From NCBI RefSeq assembly GCF_003814705.1, contig NZ_RKRA01000001.1, positions 2,232,001 to 2,296,000 on the forward strand: a stretch of 64,000 nt of DNA. Direction: 5' to 3'. The notes under the pieces were generated by a model. That model had not been told where the DNA came from, did no database searches, and worked only from the letters and a program-made list of their open reading frames with translations. Of this stretch, positions 28,574-38,548 are shown piece by piece; within the stretch, counting starts at the first letter, position 1; the number at the start of each line of letters is the position of its first letter. The DNA comes from Georgenia muralis. Its GTDB lineage: Bacteria > Actinomycetota > Actinomycetes > Actinomycetales > Actinomycetaceae. Made by a program: the position numbers and the translations under genes.

Positions 28574-28603
28574 TTGACCCTCCCGGGCGCGGGGCGGTAG
28601 TCT
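28574..28603 (+). promoter_or_regulatory. Promoter of rplM-rpsI
   Basis: TTGACC (28574-28579), an 18-nt spacer and TAGTCT (28598-28603) form a strong sigma-70-type promoter about 150 bases before rplM. The resulting leader is about 145 nt long. Confidence 0.7.
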
Positions 28604-28755
28604 GGGATGTCGTTGTGCATCCCCATGCGCTCTCCGGTGTCTCCCACTCGCCGGCAGCGGCGCGGATGCGCGCAGCGAGCACCATGTCCATGGGTCGCGG
28701 CCACGCCATAGCCGCACCCGATCGAGAGAACGCTGAAGAAACGAAGGCTACGCCC

Positions 28756-29199
28756 GTGCGCACGTACACACCGAAGCCCGGCGACGTCACGAAGAACTGG
28801 TACGTCATCGACGCTACCGACGTCGTCCTCGGCCGTCTGGCGACCCAGGTCGCCGCTCTGCTCCGTGGGAAGCACAAGCCGACCTTCGCCCCGCACGTGG
28901 ACAACGGCGACTTCGTCATCGTCATCAACGCTGACAAGGTCGCCCTGACCGGGAGCAAGCGCGAGAAGAAGCTTGCCTACCGCCACTCCGGCTACCCGGG
29001 CGGGCTGAAGGCCACCACCTACGCCGAGCTGCTCGAGAAGCGGCCCGACCGCGCCGTGGAGAAGGCCGTCCGCGGCATGCTCCCGAAGAACAGCCTGGGC
29101 CGGGCCCAGATCGGCAAGCTGAAGGTCTACGCCGGTGCGGAGCACCCGCACGCCGCGCAGCAGCCGCAGACCTTCCAGATCACCCAGGTCGCCCAGTAA
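28756..29199 (+). CDS. rplM: 50S ribosomal protein L13
   Basis: Early-assembly large-subunit protein of 147 residues. It begins [20 protein letters not shown] and contains [22 protein letters not shown] and [10 protein letters not shown], all characteristic. It starts with GTG at 28756; longer in-frame upstream sequence is not part of the family. It is co-transcribed with rpsI 47 bases downstream. Confidence 0.97.
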   Translation: MRTYTPKPGDVTKNWYVIDATDVVLGRLATQVAALLRGKHKPTFAPHVDNGDFVIVINADKVALTGSKREKKLAYRHSGYPGGLKATTYAELLEKRPDRAVEKAVRGMLPKNSLGRAQIGKLKVYAGAEHPHAAQQPQTFQITQVAQ

Positions 29200-29246
29200 G
29201 CGCGTGAGCGCTCGCGGCACCGCAGAGACAAGGACCGAGGAGAACT

Positions 29247-29738
29247 GTGGCTGAGACCACCGCCGAGTACGAGCTGGAGGACGAGAACGTCCCCGCCAGC
29301 TACACCACCGAGAGCGAGGCCGGTCAGGCCGGGCAGGGCCAGTCCCTGACCGCGCCGGGCCAGGCGCTCGGGCGCCGCAAGGAGGCCGTCGCCCGCGTGC
29401 GCCTCATCCCGGGCACCGGGGAGTGGAAGATCAACGGGCGCTCGCTCGAGGACTACTTCCCCAACAAGCTGCACCAGCAGCTCGTCCGCTCGCCGTTCAC
29501 GCTGCTGGACATCGAGGGCCGGTTCGACGTCGTGGCCCGCATCCACGGCGGCGGGATCTCCGGCCAGGCCGGCGCCCTGCGCATGGGCATCGCCCGCGCG
29601 CTGAACGAGATCGACCGCGACTCCAACCGCGCATCGCTGAAGAAGGCCGGCTTCCTCACGCGCGACGACCGCACGGTCGAGCGCAAGAAGGCCGGTCTGA
29701 AGAAGGCCCGCAAGGCCCCGCAGTACTCCAAGCGCTGA
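29247..29738 (+). CDS. rpsI: 30S ribosomal protein S9
   Basis: Small-subunit protein whose C-terminal tail reaches the P-site tRNA. The 163-residue product has about 35 acidic extra residues at the N-terminus, typical of actinobacteria, then the core [32 protein letters not shown] and the invariant end KAPQYSKR. It starts with GTG at 29247 after a GAGGAG site. Confidence 0.97.
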   Translation: MAETTAEYELEDENVPASYTTESEAGQAGQGQSLTAPGQALGRRKEAVARVRLIPGTGEWKINGRSLEDYFPNKLHQQLVRSPFTLLDIEGRFDVVARIHGGGISGQAGALRMGIARALNEIDRDSNRASLKKAGFLTRDDRTVERKKAGLKKARKAPQYSKR

Positions 29739-29752
29739 TCCCAGCGCCTGGC

Positions 29753-29788
29753 CCGCGGCCCCGCACCGTCGACGGTGCGGGGCCGCGG
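29753..29788 (+). terminator. Terminator of rplM-rpsI
   Basis: A perfect 36-base palindrome (18-bp arms meeting at GTCGAC) 14 bases after the rpsI stop. It is very GC-rich and has no T-run. Confidence 0.7.
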
Positions 29789-29834
29789 CGCGTCCGGGCG
29801 GCCCCCGCCCGTGGCACCATGGTCCGCGGTACCG

Positions 29835-29873
29835 GCGCACGCCCGGCCCGCGGCGCGGCGCCCGGGCGTGCGC
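29835..29873 (+). repeat. Inverted repeat in the glmM leader
   Basis: Twelve bases at 29835-29846 pair exactly with 29862-29873 around a 15-base GC-rich loop, ending 27 bases before glmM. Role unknown; it may be incidental in such GC-rich DNA. Confidence 0.35.
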
Positions 29874-29900
29874 GCCAGCGAACGCTCACGGAGGTAGCAC

Positions 29901-31247
29901 ATGGCACGGCTCTTCGGCACCGACGGCGTACGGGGGCTCGCCAACCGCGACGTCACCGCTGAGCTCGCGCTGGGCCTCGGGGCCGCCGCCGCCCAGGTCC
30001 TGACCGCCTCGGGCGACTTCGCCGAGCGCCGTCCCCGGGCGGTCATCGGCCGGGACACCCGCATCTCCGGGGAGTTCCTCTCCTCCGCGCTCGGTGCCGG
30101 GCTGGCCAGCGCCGGGGTGGACGTCACCGACGTCGGCGTGCTGCCCACCCCCGGGGTGGCGCACCTCACCGCCAGCACCGACGTCGACCTCGGCGTCGTC
30201 GTCTCGGCGTCCCACAACGCGATGCCCGACAACGGCATCAAGTTCTTCGCCCGCGGCGGGTACAAGCTCGACGACGTCGTCGAGGACGCCATCGAGGCCA
30301 GGCTCGGCCAGGCCTGGGCCCGGCCCACCGGCGACGGCGTCGGCTCGATCTCCACCGAGACCGCGCTGGCGGACCGCAGCTACATCGACCACCTCGTCGC
30401 CGCCGCCGCGCCGTTGAAGGGTCTGCGGATCGCCGTGGACTGCGCCAACGGCGCGGCCAGCGACGTCGCGCCGCTGGCGCTGCGGGAGGCCGGCGCCGAC
30501 GTCGTCGTCGTCAACGCCTCCCCGGACGGGCGCAACATCAACCGCAACTGCGGCTCGACCCACCCCGAGCAGCTCCAGGCCGTGACCGTCGCGGCCCAGG
30601 CGGCGTTCGGCGTGGCCTACGACGGCGACGCCGACCGGTGCCTGGCGGTGGACCACACCGGGGCGCTCATCGACGGCGACCAGATCATGGGCCTCCTCGC
30701 GACCGCGATGAAGGAGGACGGCACCCTCGCCCGGGACACCCTGGTGGTCACCGTCATGAGCAACCTCGGCCTCATCCTCGCCATGCGCGAGGCCGGGATC
30801 GAGACCGTCCAGACCGGGGTGGGGGACCGGTACGTCCTGGAGGCCATGCGCGCCGGCGGCTTCACCCTGGGCGGGGAGCAGTCCGGGCACATCATCAACT
30901 CCCACCACGCCACCACCGGCGACGGCATCCTCACCTCCCTCCTCCTCGCCTCCCGGGTGGTCTCCTCCGGCCGGAGCCTGGCCGACCTCGCGGCCGTCGT
31001 CACCCGGCTCCCGCAGCGGCTGGTCAACGTCAAGGACGTCGACAAGGCCCGCGCGGCGACCGACGAGGGCGTCGCGGAGGCGGTCCGGGCCGCCGAGGCC
31101 AGCCTCGGCGAGACCGGCCGGGTGCTCCTGCGCCCCTCGGGGACCGAGCCGCTCGTGCGGGTGATGGTCGAGGCGGCCACCGAGGACCAGGCCGAGGTGG
31201 TCGCCTACGGCCTCGCCGACGTCGTCGCCGAGCGTCTGGCCCTGTAG
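29901..31247 (+). CDS. glmM: Phosphoglucosamine mutase
   Basis: Converts glucosamine-6-phosphate to glucosamine-1-phosphate for peptidoglycan precursor synthesis. The 448-residue protein starts [15 protein letters not shown]. It has the phosphoserine Ser104 in [16 protein letters not shown], the metal loop DGDADRC and the phosphate-binding [17 protein letters not shown] lies 6 bases before the ATG. glmS, which makes its substrate, lies 1.7 kb downstream. Confidence 0.96.
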   Translation: MARLFGTDGVRGLANRDVTAELALGLGAAAAQVLTASGDFAERRPRAVIGRDTRISGEFLSSALGAGLASAGVDVTDVGVLPTPGVAHLTASTDVDLGVVVSASHNAMPDNGIKFFARGGYKLDDVVEDAIEARLGQAWARPTGDGVGSISTETALADRSYIDHLVAAAAPLKGLRIAVDCANGAASDVAPLALREAGADVVVVNASPDGRNINRNCGSTHPEQLQAVTVAAQAAFGVAYDGDADRCLAVDHTGALIDGDQIMGLLATAMKEDGTLARDTLVVTVMSNLGLILAMREAGIETVQTGVGDRYVLEAMRAGGFTLGGEQSGHIINSHHATTGDGILTSLLLASRVVSSGRSLADLAAVVTRLPQRLVNVKDVDKARAATDEGVAEAVRAAEASLGETGRVLLRPSGTEPLVRVMVEAATEDQAEVVAYGLADVVAERLAL

Positions 31248-31253
31248 GCCGGC

Positions 31254-31919
31254 GTGCTCGAGACGGCGAGGGCGGTCGAGGACCTCGTCCTGTCGCTCGC
31301 CGGCTCGCCGTGGCTCCTCCTCGTCGTCGTCGTCCTGGTCACCGTCGACGGGTTCTTCCCGCCGGTGCCGAGCGAGTCCGTGGTCATCGCCGTCGCCGCC
31401 CTGACGGCCGCCGAGGGGGGCCCGCCGCTGGCGCCGCTCGTGCTCGCGGCAGCGGTCGGCGCGTTCTGCGGCGACCTCGTGGCCTACACCATCGGCCGGC
31501 TGGTGCCGGTCGAACGGCTGCGCGTGATGCAGGGCCGGCGGGCCCGGCGCACCTTCGACCGGGCCCGGTACATCCTCGCCACCCGGGGGACCGTGCTCAT
31601 CCTCTCGGCCCGGTTCGTCCCCATCGGGCGGGTCGCGGTGAACATGAGCGCCGGTGCGGTGGACTTCCCCCGCCGCCGGTTCGTCCTCATCGCCGCGATC
31701 GCCGCGATCGTGTGGGCCGGGTACACCACCGCCCTGGGGGTCGGGGCGGGGGTGTTCCTGCAGGACCACCCGCTCGCGGCGGTCGCCGTCGGCGTCGTCG
31801 GCGGGGTGGTCCTGGGCGTGGTGGTGGACCGGCTCCTCACCTGGGTCCACGCCCGGCTCCTGCCCGGCCTGCCGACGACGGGGGAGATGCTCGAGGGTGA
31901 GGGCCCCGCCCCGGACTGA
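31254..31919 (+). CDS. DedA/SNARE-associated family membrane protein
   Basis: Integral membrane protein of 221 residues. Members of this family include lipid scramblase-like proteins involved in envelope homeostasis. Visible features are the re-entrant-like segment FFPPVPSESVVI, GAFCGDLVAYTIGR, and ARFVPIGRVAVNMSAG, followed by two more hydrophobic stretches. It starts with GTG 7 bases after glmM, so it is probably in the same transcript. Confidence 0.82.
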   Translation: MLETARAVEDLVLSLAGSPWLLLVVVVLVTVDGFFPPVPSESVVIAVAALTAAEGGPPLAPLVLAAAVGAFCGDLVAYTIGRLVPVERLRVMQGRRARRTFDRARYILATRGTVLILSARFVPIGRVAVNMSAGAVDFPRRRFVLIAAIAAIVWAGYTTALGVGAGVFLQDHPLAAVAVGVVGGVVLGVVVDRLLTWVHARLLPGLPTTGEMLEGEGPAPD

Positions 31920-31924
31920 GGGGC

Positions 31925-32887
31925 TCAGAGCTTGCGCAGGCGCATGCGGTGCATCCGGTGGTCCGCGGTCTTGGTGAGCACCAGGGTCGCCCGGCCGCGG
32001 GTAGGGAGGATGTTCTCGGCGAGGTTCGGGGCGTTGATCGTCTCCCAGATCTCCTCGGCGCGGGCGGTGGCCGCGGCGTCGTCGAGGTCGGCGTAGACCC
32101 GGAAGTAGGAGTCCGGCTGGGAGAACGCCGTCCGCCGGAGCTTGAGGAAGCGCTCGACGTACCACCGCCGCACGTCGGCGGAGCGGGCGTCGACGTAGAT
32201 GGAGAAGTCGAAGAAGTCGCTCACCGCCAGGGACGACGTGCCGTTCGCCGTCGCCCGGGCGGGCTGGAGCACGTTGAGGCCCTCGACGACGAGCACGTCG
32301 GGGGAGTGCACCACCTGCCTGCGCCCGGGGACGATGTCGTAGGTGACGTGGTCGTACAGGGGCGCGGAGACCTCCGGCGCCCCACCCTTGACGTCGGCGA
32401 CGAAGCGCAGCAGCGCGCGCCGGTCGTAGGACTCGGGGAAACCCTTGCGCTCGAGCAGGCCCCGCCGGCGCAGCTCGGCGTTGGGGTAGAGGAACCCGTC
32501 GGTGGTGACGAGCTCGACCCGGGGCGTCTGGGGCCAGCGGCGCAGCAGCTCGCGCAGCAGACGGGCCGTGGAGGACTTGCCGACCGCCACGGAGCCGGCC
32601 ACCCCGATGACGTAGGGGGTGCGGGTGGACCGCTCACCGAGGAACGTCGAGGTCGCCTGGTGCAGGGCCCGGGTGGCGGCGGCGTAGAGCTGCAGCAGCC
32701 CCGACAGCGGCCGGTAGACGGCGTCGACCTCGGCCAGGTCGAGGGGGTCGCCCAGGCCGCGGAGGTTGACCACGTCCTGCGCGGTCAGGGGCAGCGGGGT
32801 CGAGGCCGCCAGGCGGCTCCACGCGGCCCGGTCGAACTCCACGAACGGGGAGGCGGGCTCCTTGGACGCCGGTCGCGAGAGGGACAC
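31925..32887 (-). CDS. coaA: Pantothenate kinase type I
   Basis: Phosphorylates pantothenate, the first step of CoA synthesis. The 320-residue protein has the P-loop [29 protein letters not shown] and VVEGLNVLQ, which mark the bacterial CoaA family. It starts with GTG at 32887. It converges with the DedA gene (5-base gap) and diverges from glmS. Confidence 0.95.
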   Translation of the reverse strand: MSLSRPASKEPASPFVEFDRAAWSRLAASTPLPLTAQDVVNLRGLGDPLDLAEVDAVYRPLSGLLQLYAAATRALHQATSTFLGERSTRTPYVIGVAGSVAVGKSSTARLLRELLRRWPQTPRVELVTTDGFLYPNAELRRRGLLERKGFPESYDRRALLRFVADVKGGAPEVSAPLYDHVTYDIVPGRRQVVHSPDVLVVEGLNVLQPARATANGTSSLAVSDFFDFSIYVDARSADVRRWYVERFLKLRRTAFSQPDSYFRVYADLDDAAATARAEEIWETINAPNLAENILPTRGRATLVLTKTADHRMHRMRLRKL

Positions 32888-32969
32888 GGGCCCCAGTGTG
32901 TCCTACCGGCGGGCGGTGCGGGCCGCGCCGGGCGCGGCCCGCCGGTCGGGCCGGGCCGGCGACGCCGGA

Positions 32970-32975
32970 TATCCT
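32970..32975 (+). promoter_or_regulatory. -10 element of leaderless glmS
   Basis: TATCCT ends 7 nt before the glmS ATG and there is no ribosome binding site in between. No clear -35. Confidence 0.5.
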
Positions 32976-32982
32976 GGCCCGC

Positions 32983-34839
32983 ATGTGTGGAATCGTCGGC
33001 TACGTGGGCCCCGCCCAGCCCAGCTCCCGTCCCCTCGAGGTCGCCCTCGGCGGCCTGGCACGGCTGGAGTACCGGGGGTACGACTCCGCCGGCGTGGCCC
33101 TCGTCACGCCGGACGGCCTCGCCGCGGCGAAGAAGGCCGGCCGGCTCGCCAACCTGCGCGAGGCCCTGGCCGCGAACCCGCTGCCCGACGCCACCGCCGC
33201 GATCGGGCACACCCGGTGGGCCACCCACGGCGCCCCCACGGACGCCAACGCCCACCCGCACCTGAGCGAGGACGGCCGGCTCGCCGTCATCCACAACGGC
33301 ATCATCGAGAACTTCGCGCCCCTGCGCACCGAGCTGCGCCAGGCGGGGGTGACCTTCGCCTCCGAGACCGACACCGAGGTCGTCGCCCACCTGCTCGCCC
33401 GCGCCTACGACGAGGCCCGCGACCTCACCGCCGCCATGCTCGCCGTCACCCGGCGTCTCGAGGGCGCGTTCACCCTCCTCGCCGTGCACGCCGACGAGCC
33501 CGGCACCGTCGTCGGCGCCCGCCTGAACTCCCCCCTCGTCGTCGGCCTGGGCGAGGGGGAGAACTTCCTCGGCTCGGACGTCTCGGCGTTCATCGCCCAC
33601 ACCAAGGAGGCCCTCGAGCTGGGCCAGGACCAGGTCGTGACCATCACCGCCGACTCCGTCACGGTCGTCGACGGCGACGGCAACCCGGCCGAGGGCCGCC
33701 GGTACACCGTGGACTGGGACGCCGACGCCGCCGTCAAGGGCGGCTTCGCCACGTTCATGGACAAGGAGATCCACGACCAGCCCAAGGCGGTGGCTGACAC
33801 GCTCCTGGGACGCACGGACGAGGTGGGCAACCTCATCCTGGACGAGCTGCGCATCGACGAGGCCGTCCTGCGCAGCGTCGACAAGATCATCGTCATCGCC
33901 TGCGGGACCGCCGCCTACGCCGGGCACGTGGCCAAGTACGCCATCGAGCACTGGGTGCGCATCCCCGTCGAGGTCGAGCTCGCCCACGAGTTCCGCTACC
34001 GCGACCCGGTCGTCAACGAGAAGACCCTCGTCGTCGCGGTCTCCCAGTCCGGGGAGACCATGGACACCCTCATGGCGCTGCGCCACGCCCGTGAGCAGGG
34101 CTCGAAGGTCCTCGCCGTGGTCAACACCCACGGCTCGACCATCGCCCGCGAGGCCGACGCCGTGCTGTACACCCACGCCGGCCCGGAGGTCGCGGTGGCC
34201 TCCACCAAGGCCTTCCTCGCCCAGATCACCGCCACCTACCTCCTGGGCCTCTACCTCGCCCAGCTGCGCGGCACGAAGTACGCCGACGAGGTGGCCGGCT
34301 ACCTCGCCGAGCTCGCCCTGCTGCCGGCGAAGATCCAGGAGGTCCTCGACCACGCGGAGGAGGTGCGCGAGGTGGCCCGCGCCATGAAGGACACCACCTC
34401 GGTGCTCTTCCTCGGGCGCCACGTCGGCTTCCCCGTGGCCCTGGAGGGCGCGCTCAAGCTCAAGGAGCTCGCCTACATCCACGCCGAGGGCTTCGCCGCC
34501 GGGGAGCTCAAGCACGGCCCCATCGCCCTCATCGAGGAGGGGCAGCCCGTCTTCGTCGTCGTCCCGACCCCGCGCCGGCCCACCCTGCACAGCAAGGTCG
34601 TGTCCAACATCCAGGAGATCCGTGCCCGTGGCGCCCGGACCCTGGTCATCGCGGAGGAGGGGGACGAGGCGGTCACGCCCTACGCCGACGTCGTCTTCCG
34701 GGTCCCGCGCACCCCGACCCTCATGATGCCGCTGGTCACGGTGGTCCCGCTGCAGATCTTCGCCGCCGAGCTCGCCACCGCCAAGGGCCTGGACGTCGAC
34801 CAGCCCCGCAACCTCGCCAAGTCCGTGACCGTGGAGTGA
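32983..34839 (+). CDS. glmS: Glutamine-fructose-6-phosphate aminotransferase
   Basis: Makes glucosamine-6-phosphate from fructose-6-phosphate and glutamine. In the 618-residue protein the N-terminus MCGIVGYVG exposes the catalytic Cys after methionine removal; [16 protein letters not shown] is the glutaminase domain. Two sugar-isomerase domains follow ([20 protein letters not shown]), ending in NLAKSVTVE. This fixes the ATG at 32983. I see no glmS-ribozyme-like structure in its short leader. Confidence 0.96.
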   Translation: MCGIVGYVGPAQPSSRPLEVALGGLARLEYRGYDSAGVALVTPDGLAAAKKAGRLANLREALAANPLPDATAAIGHTRWATHGAPTDANAHPHLSEDGRLAVIHNGIIENFAPLRTELRQAGVTFASETDTEVVAHLLARAYDEARDLTAAMLAVTRRLEGAFTLLAVHADEPGTVVGARLNSPLVVGLGEGENFLGSDVSAFIAHTKEALELGQDQVVTITADSVTVVDGDGNPAEGRRYTVDWDADAAVKGGFATFMDKEIHDQPKAVADTLLGRTDEVGNLILDELRIDEAVLRSVDKIIVIACGTAAYAGHVAKYAIEHWVRIPVEVELAHEFRYRDPVVNEKTLVVAVSQSGETMDTLMALRHAREQGSKVLAVVNTHGSTIAREADAVLYTHAGPEVAVASTKAFLAQITATYLLGLYLAQLRGTKYADEVAGYLAELALLPAKIQEVLDHAEEVREVARAMKDTTSVLFLGRHVGFPVALEGALKLKELAYIHAEGFAAGELKHGPIALIEEGQPVFVVVPTPRRPTLHSKVVSNIQEIRARGARTLVIAEEGDEAVTPYADVVFRVPRTPTLMMPLVTVVPLQIFAAELATAKGLDVDQPRNLAKSVTVE

Positions 34840-34864
34840 GCCGGCCGGCCGGCGGGGGGAGACC

Positions 34865-35215
34865 GTGATCGTCTCGGTGGGCATCGACGTCGTCGACGTC
34901 GCCCGCTTCGTGGCCGAGGTCGAGCGCGTCCCGCGCCTGCGGGAGAAGATCTTCACCCCCGACGAGCGGGACCTGCCCGACGCCTCCCTCGCCGCCCGCT
35001 TCGCGGCCAAGGAGGCGATCGCCAAGGCCCTGGGCGCGCCGGCGGGCATGCGCTGGCACGACTGCACGGTGCACCGCGTCGTCGGCGGCCCGCCCGTGGT
35101 GGAGATCCGCGGCACGGTGGCCGCCCGGGCCGCCGAGCTCGGCATCACCCGTTGGCACCTGTCGATCTCCCACGACGCGGGCATCGCCTCGGCGATGGTC
35201 GTCGCCGAGTCCTGA
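34865..35215 (+). CDS. acpS: Holo-[acyl-carrier-protein] synthase
   Basis: Attaches phosphopantetheine to acyl carrier protein. The 116-residue protein has the two family motifs: [10 protein letters not shown] with the magnesium aspartate near the start, and [13 protein letters not shown]. It starts with GTG 25 bases after glmS. A link to CoA supply from coaA nearby is functional, not operonic. Confidence 0.93.
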   Translation: MIVSVGIDVVDVARFVAEVERVPRLREKIFTPDERDLPDASLAARFAAKEAIAKALGAPAGMRWHDCTVHRVVGGPPVVEIRGTVAARAAELGITRWHLSISHDAGIASAMVVAES

Positions 35216-35267
35216 GCGCCCGGCCCGTCGGCCGGTGCGGCGGCGCCCGGCGGGGCACGATGGGGGC

Positions 35268-36845
35268 ATGATCAGCGCCCACAGCGCCGCCGCGGTCCGC
35301 GCGGCGGAAGAGCCCCTCCTGGCCGCCCGCCGCCCCCTCATGGCCACCGCCGCCTTCGCCCTGGCCACCCGCGTCGCCGCCGCGCTGCGGCGCGAGGGCT
35401 ACCGGGTGAGCGGTTCGATCGTGCTGCTCCTGGTCGGCGGCGGCAACAACGGCGGCGACGCCCTGTTCGCCGGGGCGCACCTGGCGCGCCGCGGCTGCCT
35501 CGTCCACGCCGCGCTGCTCGGCCGGGCCCACGCGGGCGGCCTGGCCGCGGCCACGGCCGCCGGGGTCCAGGTGCACGACCTCACCGAGGACGACGACCCC
35601 GCCGGCGCCGTCCTGGAGCTCGCGGGCTGGTCCGGGGTGTGGGTCGACGCCCTCGTCGGCATCGGCGCGCGCGGGGCCCTGCGCGAGCCGCTGGCGAGGG
35701 TGGTCGAGGCGCTCGCCGAGGAGCGGGCCGAGAACCCCGGCGGCGCGATCGTCGTCGCCGTCGACGTCCCCTCCGGCATCGGGGTCGACGACGGCACCCT
35801 GCCCGGGCCCGTGCTCCCGGCCGACGTCACCGTCACCATGGGGGCGCCCAAGCCCGGCCTGCTCCTGCCGCCCGCCGCCGACCTCGCCGGCCGGGTGGAG
35901 GTCGCCGACGTCGGGCTCGACGCGCTCGACGACGCCGTCCCGGCCGTGTGCCGTCTCACCGGCGACGACGTCACCGCGCTGTGGCCCGTGCCCGGCCCCG
36001 GCGACCACAAGTACACCCGCGGGGTCCTGGGGCTCGTGGCCGGCTCCCAGACCTATCCCGGCGCAGCCGTCCTGGCCGCCGCCGGGGCCCTGCGCACGGG
36101 CCTGGGCATGGTTCGCTACCTCGGCCCGGAGGTCCCCACCGCGCTGGTCCACCAGCGCTTCCCCGAGGTGGTCGCCGTCCCCGGCCGGGTGCAGGCCTGG
36201 GTGCTCGGCCCCGGGGTGGGGCCGGAGCCCTCGGTGCGGTCGGAGGAGGTCGGCGAGGCCCTCGCCGCCGCCCTGGCGGCGCACCGGCCGGTGGTGCTCG
36301 ACGCCGGGGCGCTCGCCCTGCTGGGCGAGACCTTCACCGACCTGCCCGCCACCGTCGTGCTGACCCCGCACGCCGGCGAGCTCGCCGCGCTGCTCACCGC
36401 GCGCGGGGAGGAGACCAGCCGCGAGGACGTCGAGGACGCGCCCGCCCGTCACGCCCGCCTCGCGGCCGAGATCACCGGCGCGACCGTCCTGCTCAAGGGC
36501 GCCACCACGGTGGTGGCCGCCCCGGACGGCCCGCTCTACGCCCAGGCCGAGGCCACCGGCTGGCTCGCCACCGCCGGTGCCGGGGACGTCCTGGCGGGGA
36601 TGGTCGGGGCGCTGCTGGCGGGCTACGGCGACCTCCTCTCCGGTGAGCTGCACGGCGCCCTGCCCTCCGACGGTGCGGGCCTGCCCGCGCGGCTGGCCGC
36701 GGCCGCCGCCCTGGTGCACGGCCGCGCCGCCCGGACCGCCGCGGGCCTGACCGGCGAGGCCACCGCCGGCGGTGCCGGGGCGCCCGTCACCGCCATGGAC
36801 GTCGCCGCCGCGGTCCCGGCCGCGCTGCGTGCGCTGCTGGGCTGA
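35268..36845 (+). CDS. nnr: Bifunctional NAD(P)HX epimerase/dehydratase
   Basis: Repairs hydrated NAD(P)H. The 525-residue protein fuses two domains. The N-terminal epimerase (about 1-220) has VGGGNNGGDALFAG at residues 56-69. The C-terminal ADP/ATP-dependent dehydratase (about 235-525) has HKYTRG-like DHKYTRGVLGLV, TPHAGE and the nucleotide loop ATAGAGDVLAGM. It starts with ATG at 35268, 52 bases after acpS. acpS-nnr-alr order is shared with mycobacteria. Confidence 0.92.
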   Translation: MISAHSAAAVRAAEEPLLAARRPLMATAAFALATRVAAALRREGYRVSGSIVLLLVGGGNNGGDALFAGAHLARRGCLVHAALLGRAHAGGLAAATAAGVQVHDLTEDDDPAGAVLELAGWSGVWVDALVGIGARGALREPLARVVEALAEERAENPGGAIVVAVDVPSGIGVDDGTLPGPVLPADVTVTMGAPKPGLLLPPAADLAGRVEVADVGLDALDDAVPAVCRLTGDDVTALWPVPGPGDHKYTRGVLGLVAGSQTYPGAAVLAAAGALRTGLGMVRYLGPEVPTALVHQRFPEVVAVPGRVQAWVLGPGVGPEPSVRSEEVGEALAAALAAHRPVVLDAGALALLGETFTDLPATVVLTPHAGELAALLTARGEETSREDVEDAPARHARLAAEITGATVLLKGATTVVAAPDGPLYAQAEATGWLATAGAGDVLAGMVGALLAGYGDLLSGELHGALPSDGAGLPARLAAAAALVHGRAARTAAGLTGEATAGGAGAPVTAMDVAAAVPAALRALLG

Positions 36846-36872
36846 GCCGCGATGGGTGGGAGACTGGGCGCC

Positions 36873-38042
36873 GTGAGCACCCCGGACGGCGAGCACGACG
36901 GCGCCCCCGCCCACCCCGCCCGGGCCGTCGTCGACCTCGGTGCCGTCGCGGGCAACGTGGCCGCGCTCCGCGGTGCGGCCCCGACCGCGGAGGTCATGGC
37001 GGTGGTCAAGGCCGACGCGTACGGCCACGGGCTCCTCCCGGTCGCCCGCACGGCGGTCGCGGCCGGCGCGACCTGGCTCGGCGTCGCGCAGCTCGACGAG
37101 GCGCTGGTCCTGCGGGCGGGCCTGCCCGGCCCGCGCATCCTCACGTGGCTCTACGCCCCCGGCGCGCCGCTGCACCTGGCGCTCACGGCCGACCTCGACC
37201 TCTCCGCGTCGGCGCCCTGGGCGGTGGGCGAGGTGGCGGCCGCCGCCCGCGCCACCGGGCGGACGGCCCGGGTGCACCTCAAGGTCGACACCGGCATGGG
37301 TCGCGGCGGCGCCCGGCCCGAGGCGTTCGGTGACCTCGTCGACGCGGCGCGCCGCGCCGAGGCCGAGGGCACCGTCGAGGTGGTCGGCATCTGGTCGCAC
37401 CTGGCGTGCGCCGACGAGGTGGACAGCCCCGTCACCGCCGCGCAGACCGAGGTCTTCGCCGCCGCCGTGGCCACCGCGGAGGCCGCCGGGCTGCGGCCGC
37501 AGGTCCGCCACCTCGCCGCGTCGTCCGGGACGCTGTTCCATCCCGCCACGCACTTCGACCTGGTGCGCCCGGGGATCGCGGTCTACGGCCTGAGCCCGGC
37601 CCCGGAGGTCGCCGGCGCCGAGGCCCTCGGGCTGCGCCCGGCGATGCGGCTCGAGGCGCGCCTGACCCTGGTCAAGCCGGCCCCGGCGGGCACCCCGGTG
37701 TCCTACGGCCACACCGAGAGCACCAGCGCCGACACCCACCTCGGCGTCGTCCCGCTCGGTTACGGCGACGGGATCCCCCGGGCGGCCTCGTCCGTCGGCC
37801 CGGTCCAGGTGGCCGGCCGCCGCCTGCGCGTGACCGGCCGGGTGTGCATGGACCAGGTGGTCCTCGACCTCGGCCCGGACGGCGGGGCCGAGGGGGACGT
37901 GGCCGTGCTGTTCGGCGACGGCCGGGCGGGGGAGCCCACCGCGGACGACTGGGCGCGGGTCTGCGGCACCATCAGCTACGAGATCGTCACCAGGCTCGGG
38001 GCCCGCGTGCCCCGGCACTACCTCCCCGGGGAGCACGCATGA
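36873..38042 (+). CDS. alr: Alanine racemase
   Basis: PLP enzyme that makes D-alanine for the cell wall. In 389 residues the PLP lysine is Lys46 in VMAVVKADAYGHG; the catalytic tyrosine is expected in PVSYGHTE, and CMDQ lies near the C-terminus. I chose the GTG at 36873 because it follows GGTGGGAG. An ATG at 36852 is in frame but has no ribosome binding site. Its stop overlaps tsaE (ATGA). Confidence 0.94.
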   Translation: MSTPDGEHDGAPAHPARAVVDLGAVAGNVAALRGAAPTAEVMAVVKADAYGHGLLPVARTAVAAGATWLGVAQLDEALVLRAGLPGPRILTWLYAPGAPLHLALTADLDLSASAPWAVGEVAAAARATGRTARVHLKVDTGMGRGGARPEAFGDLVDAARRAEAEGTVEVVGIWSHLACADEVDSPVTAAQTEVFAAAVATAEAAGLRPQVRHLAASSGTLFHPATHFDLVRPGIAVYGLSPAPEVAGAEALGLRPAMRLEARLTLVKPAPAGTPVSYGHTESTSADTHLGVVPLGYGDGIPRAASSVGPVQVAGRRLRVTGRVCMDQVVLDLGPDGGAEGDVAVLFGDGRAGEPTADDWARVCGTISYEIVTRLGARVPRHYLPGEHA

Positions 38043-38548
38043 CCACCACCGTCCACGTCGCCGACGCCGAGGCCACCCGCGAGCTCGGGCGGCGCCTCGC
38101 CGGGCTGCTCCGGGCAGGGGACCTCGTCCTCCTCTCCGGCGGCCTCGGGGCCGGGAAGACGACCCTGACCCAGGGGATCGGCACCGGTCTGGACGTGCGC
38201 GGCCAGGTGGCCTCGCCGACCTTCATCATCGCCCGCGTCCACCCCGCCCTCTCCGGCGGGCCCGACCTCGTCCACGTCGACGCCTACCGGCTCAGCTCCC
38301 TCGACGAGGTCGACGCCCTCGACCTCGACACCTCCCTCGAGGACTCGGTCACGGTCGTGGAGTGGGGCGAGGGCAAGGTCGAGGCGCTCGCGGCGGACCG
38401 GCTCGAGGTGGAGGTCCGCCGCCCCCGCGGGGGTGCCGCCACGTCCATGGACGACCTCGCCGCCCCGGCGCCGCGCGAGGTGGTCCTGCGCGGGGTCGGC
38501 GAGCGGTGGGCCGGGGTGGACCTCGCCGCGCTCGCGGAGGCCGGGTGA
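38039..38548 (+). CDS. tsaE: tRNA t6A biosynthesis ATPase TsaE
   Basis: ATPase that drives the TsaB-TsaD complex in t6A37 modification of tRNA. The 169-residue protein has the P-loop SGGLGAGKTTLTQGI, the segment VASPTF and HVDAYRL, and VVEWGEG, all typical. It overlaps alr and the next gene by 4 bases each. Partners tsaB (0.9 kb downstream) and tsaD (12 kb downstream) are in the window. Confidence 0.94.
   Translation: MTTTVHVADAEATRELGRRLAGLLRAGDLVLLSGGLGAGKTTLTQGIGTGLDVRGQVASPTFIIARVHPALSGGPDLVHVDAYRLSSLDEVDALDLDTSLEDSVTVVEWGEGKVEALAADRLEVEVRRPRGGAATSMDDLAAPAPREVVLRGVGERWAGVDLAALAEAG

Noticed and set aside
29835-29873. Hairpin before glmM as a riboswitch
   Set aside because: Only one GC-rich stem with an unstructured loop is seen; no conserved motif, so it is listed only as a repeat.
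32888-32982. glmS ribozyme or riboswitch
   Set aside because: The gap between coaA and glmS is under 100 bases and a -10 element lies 7 nt before the ATG; no ribozyme core is visible.
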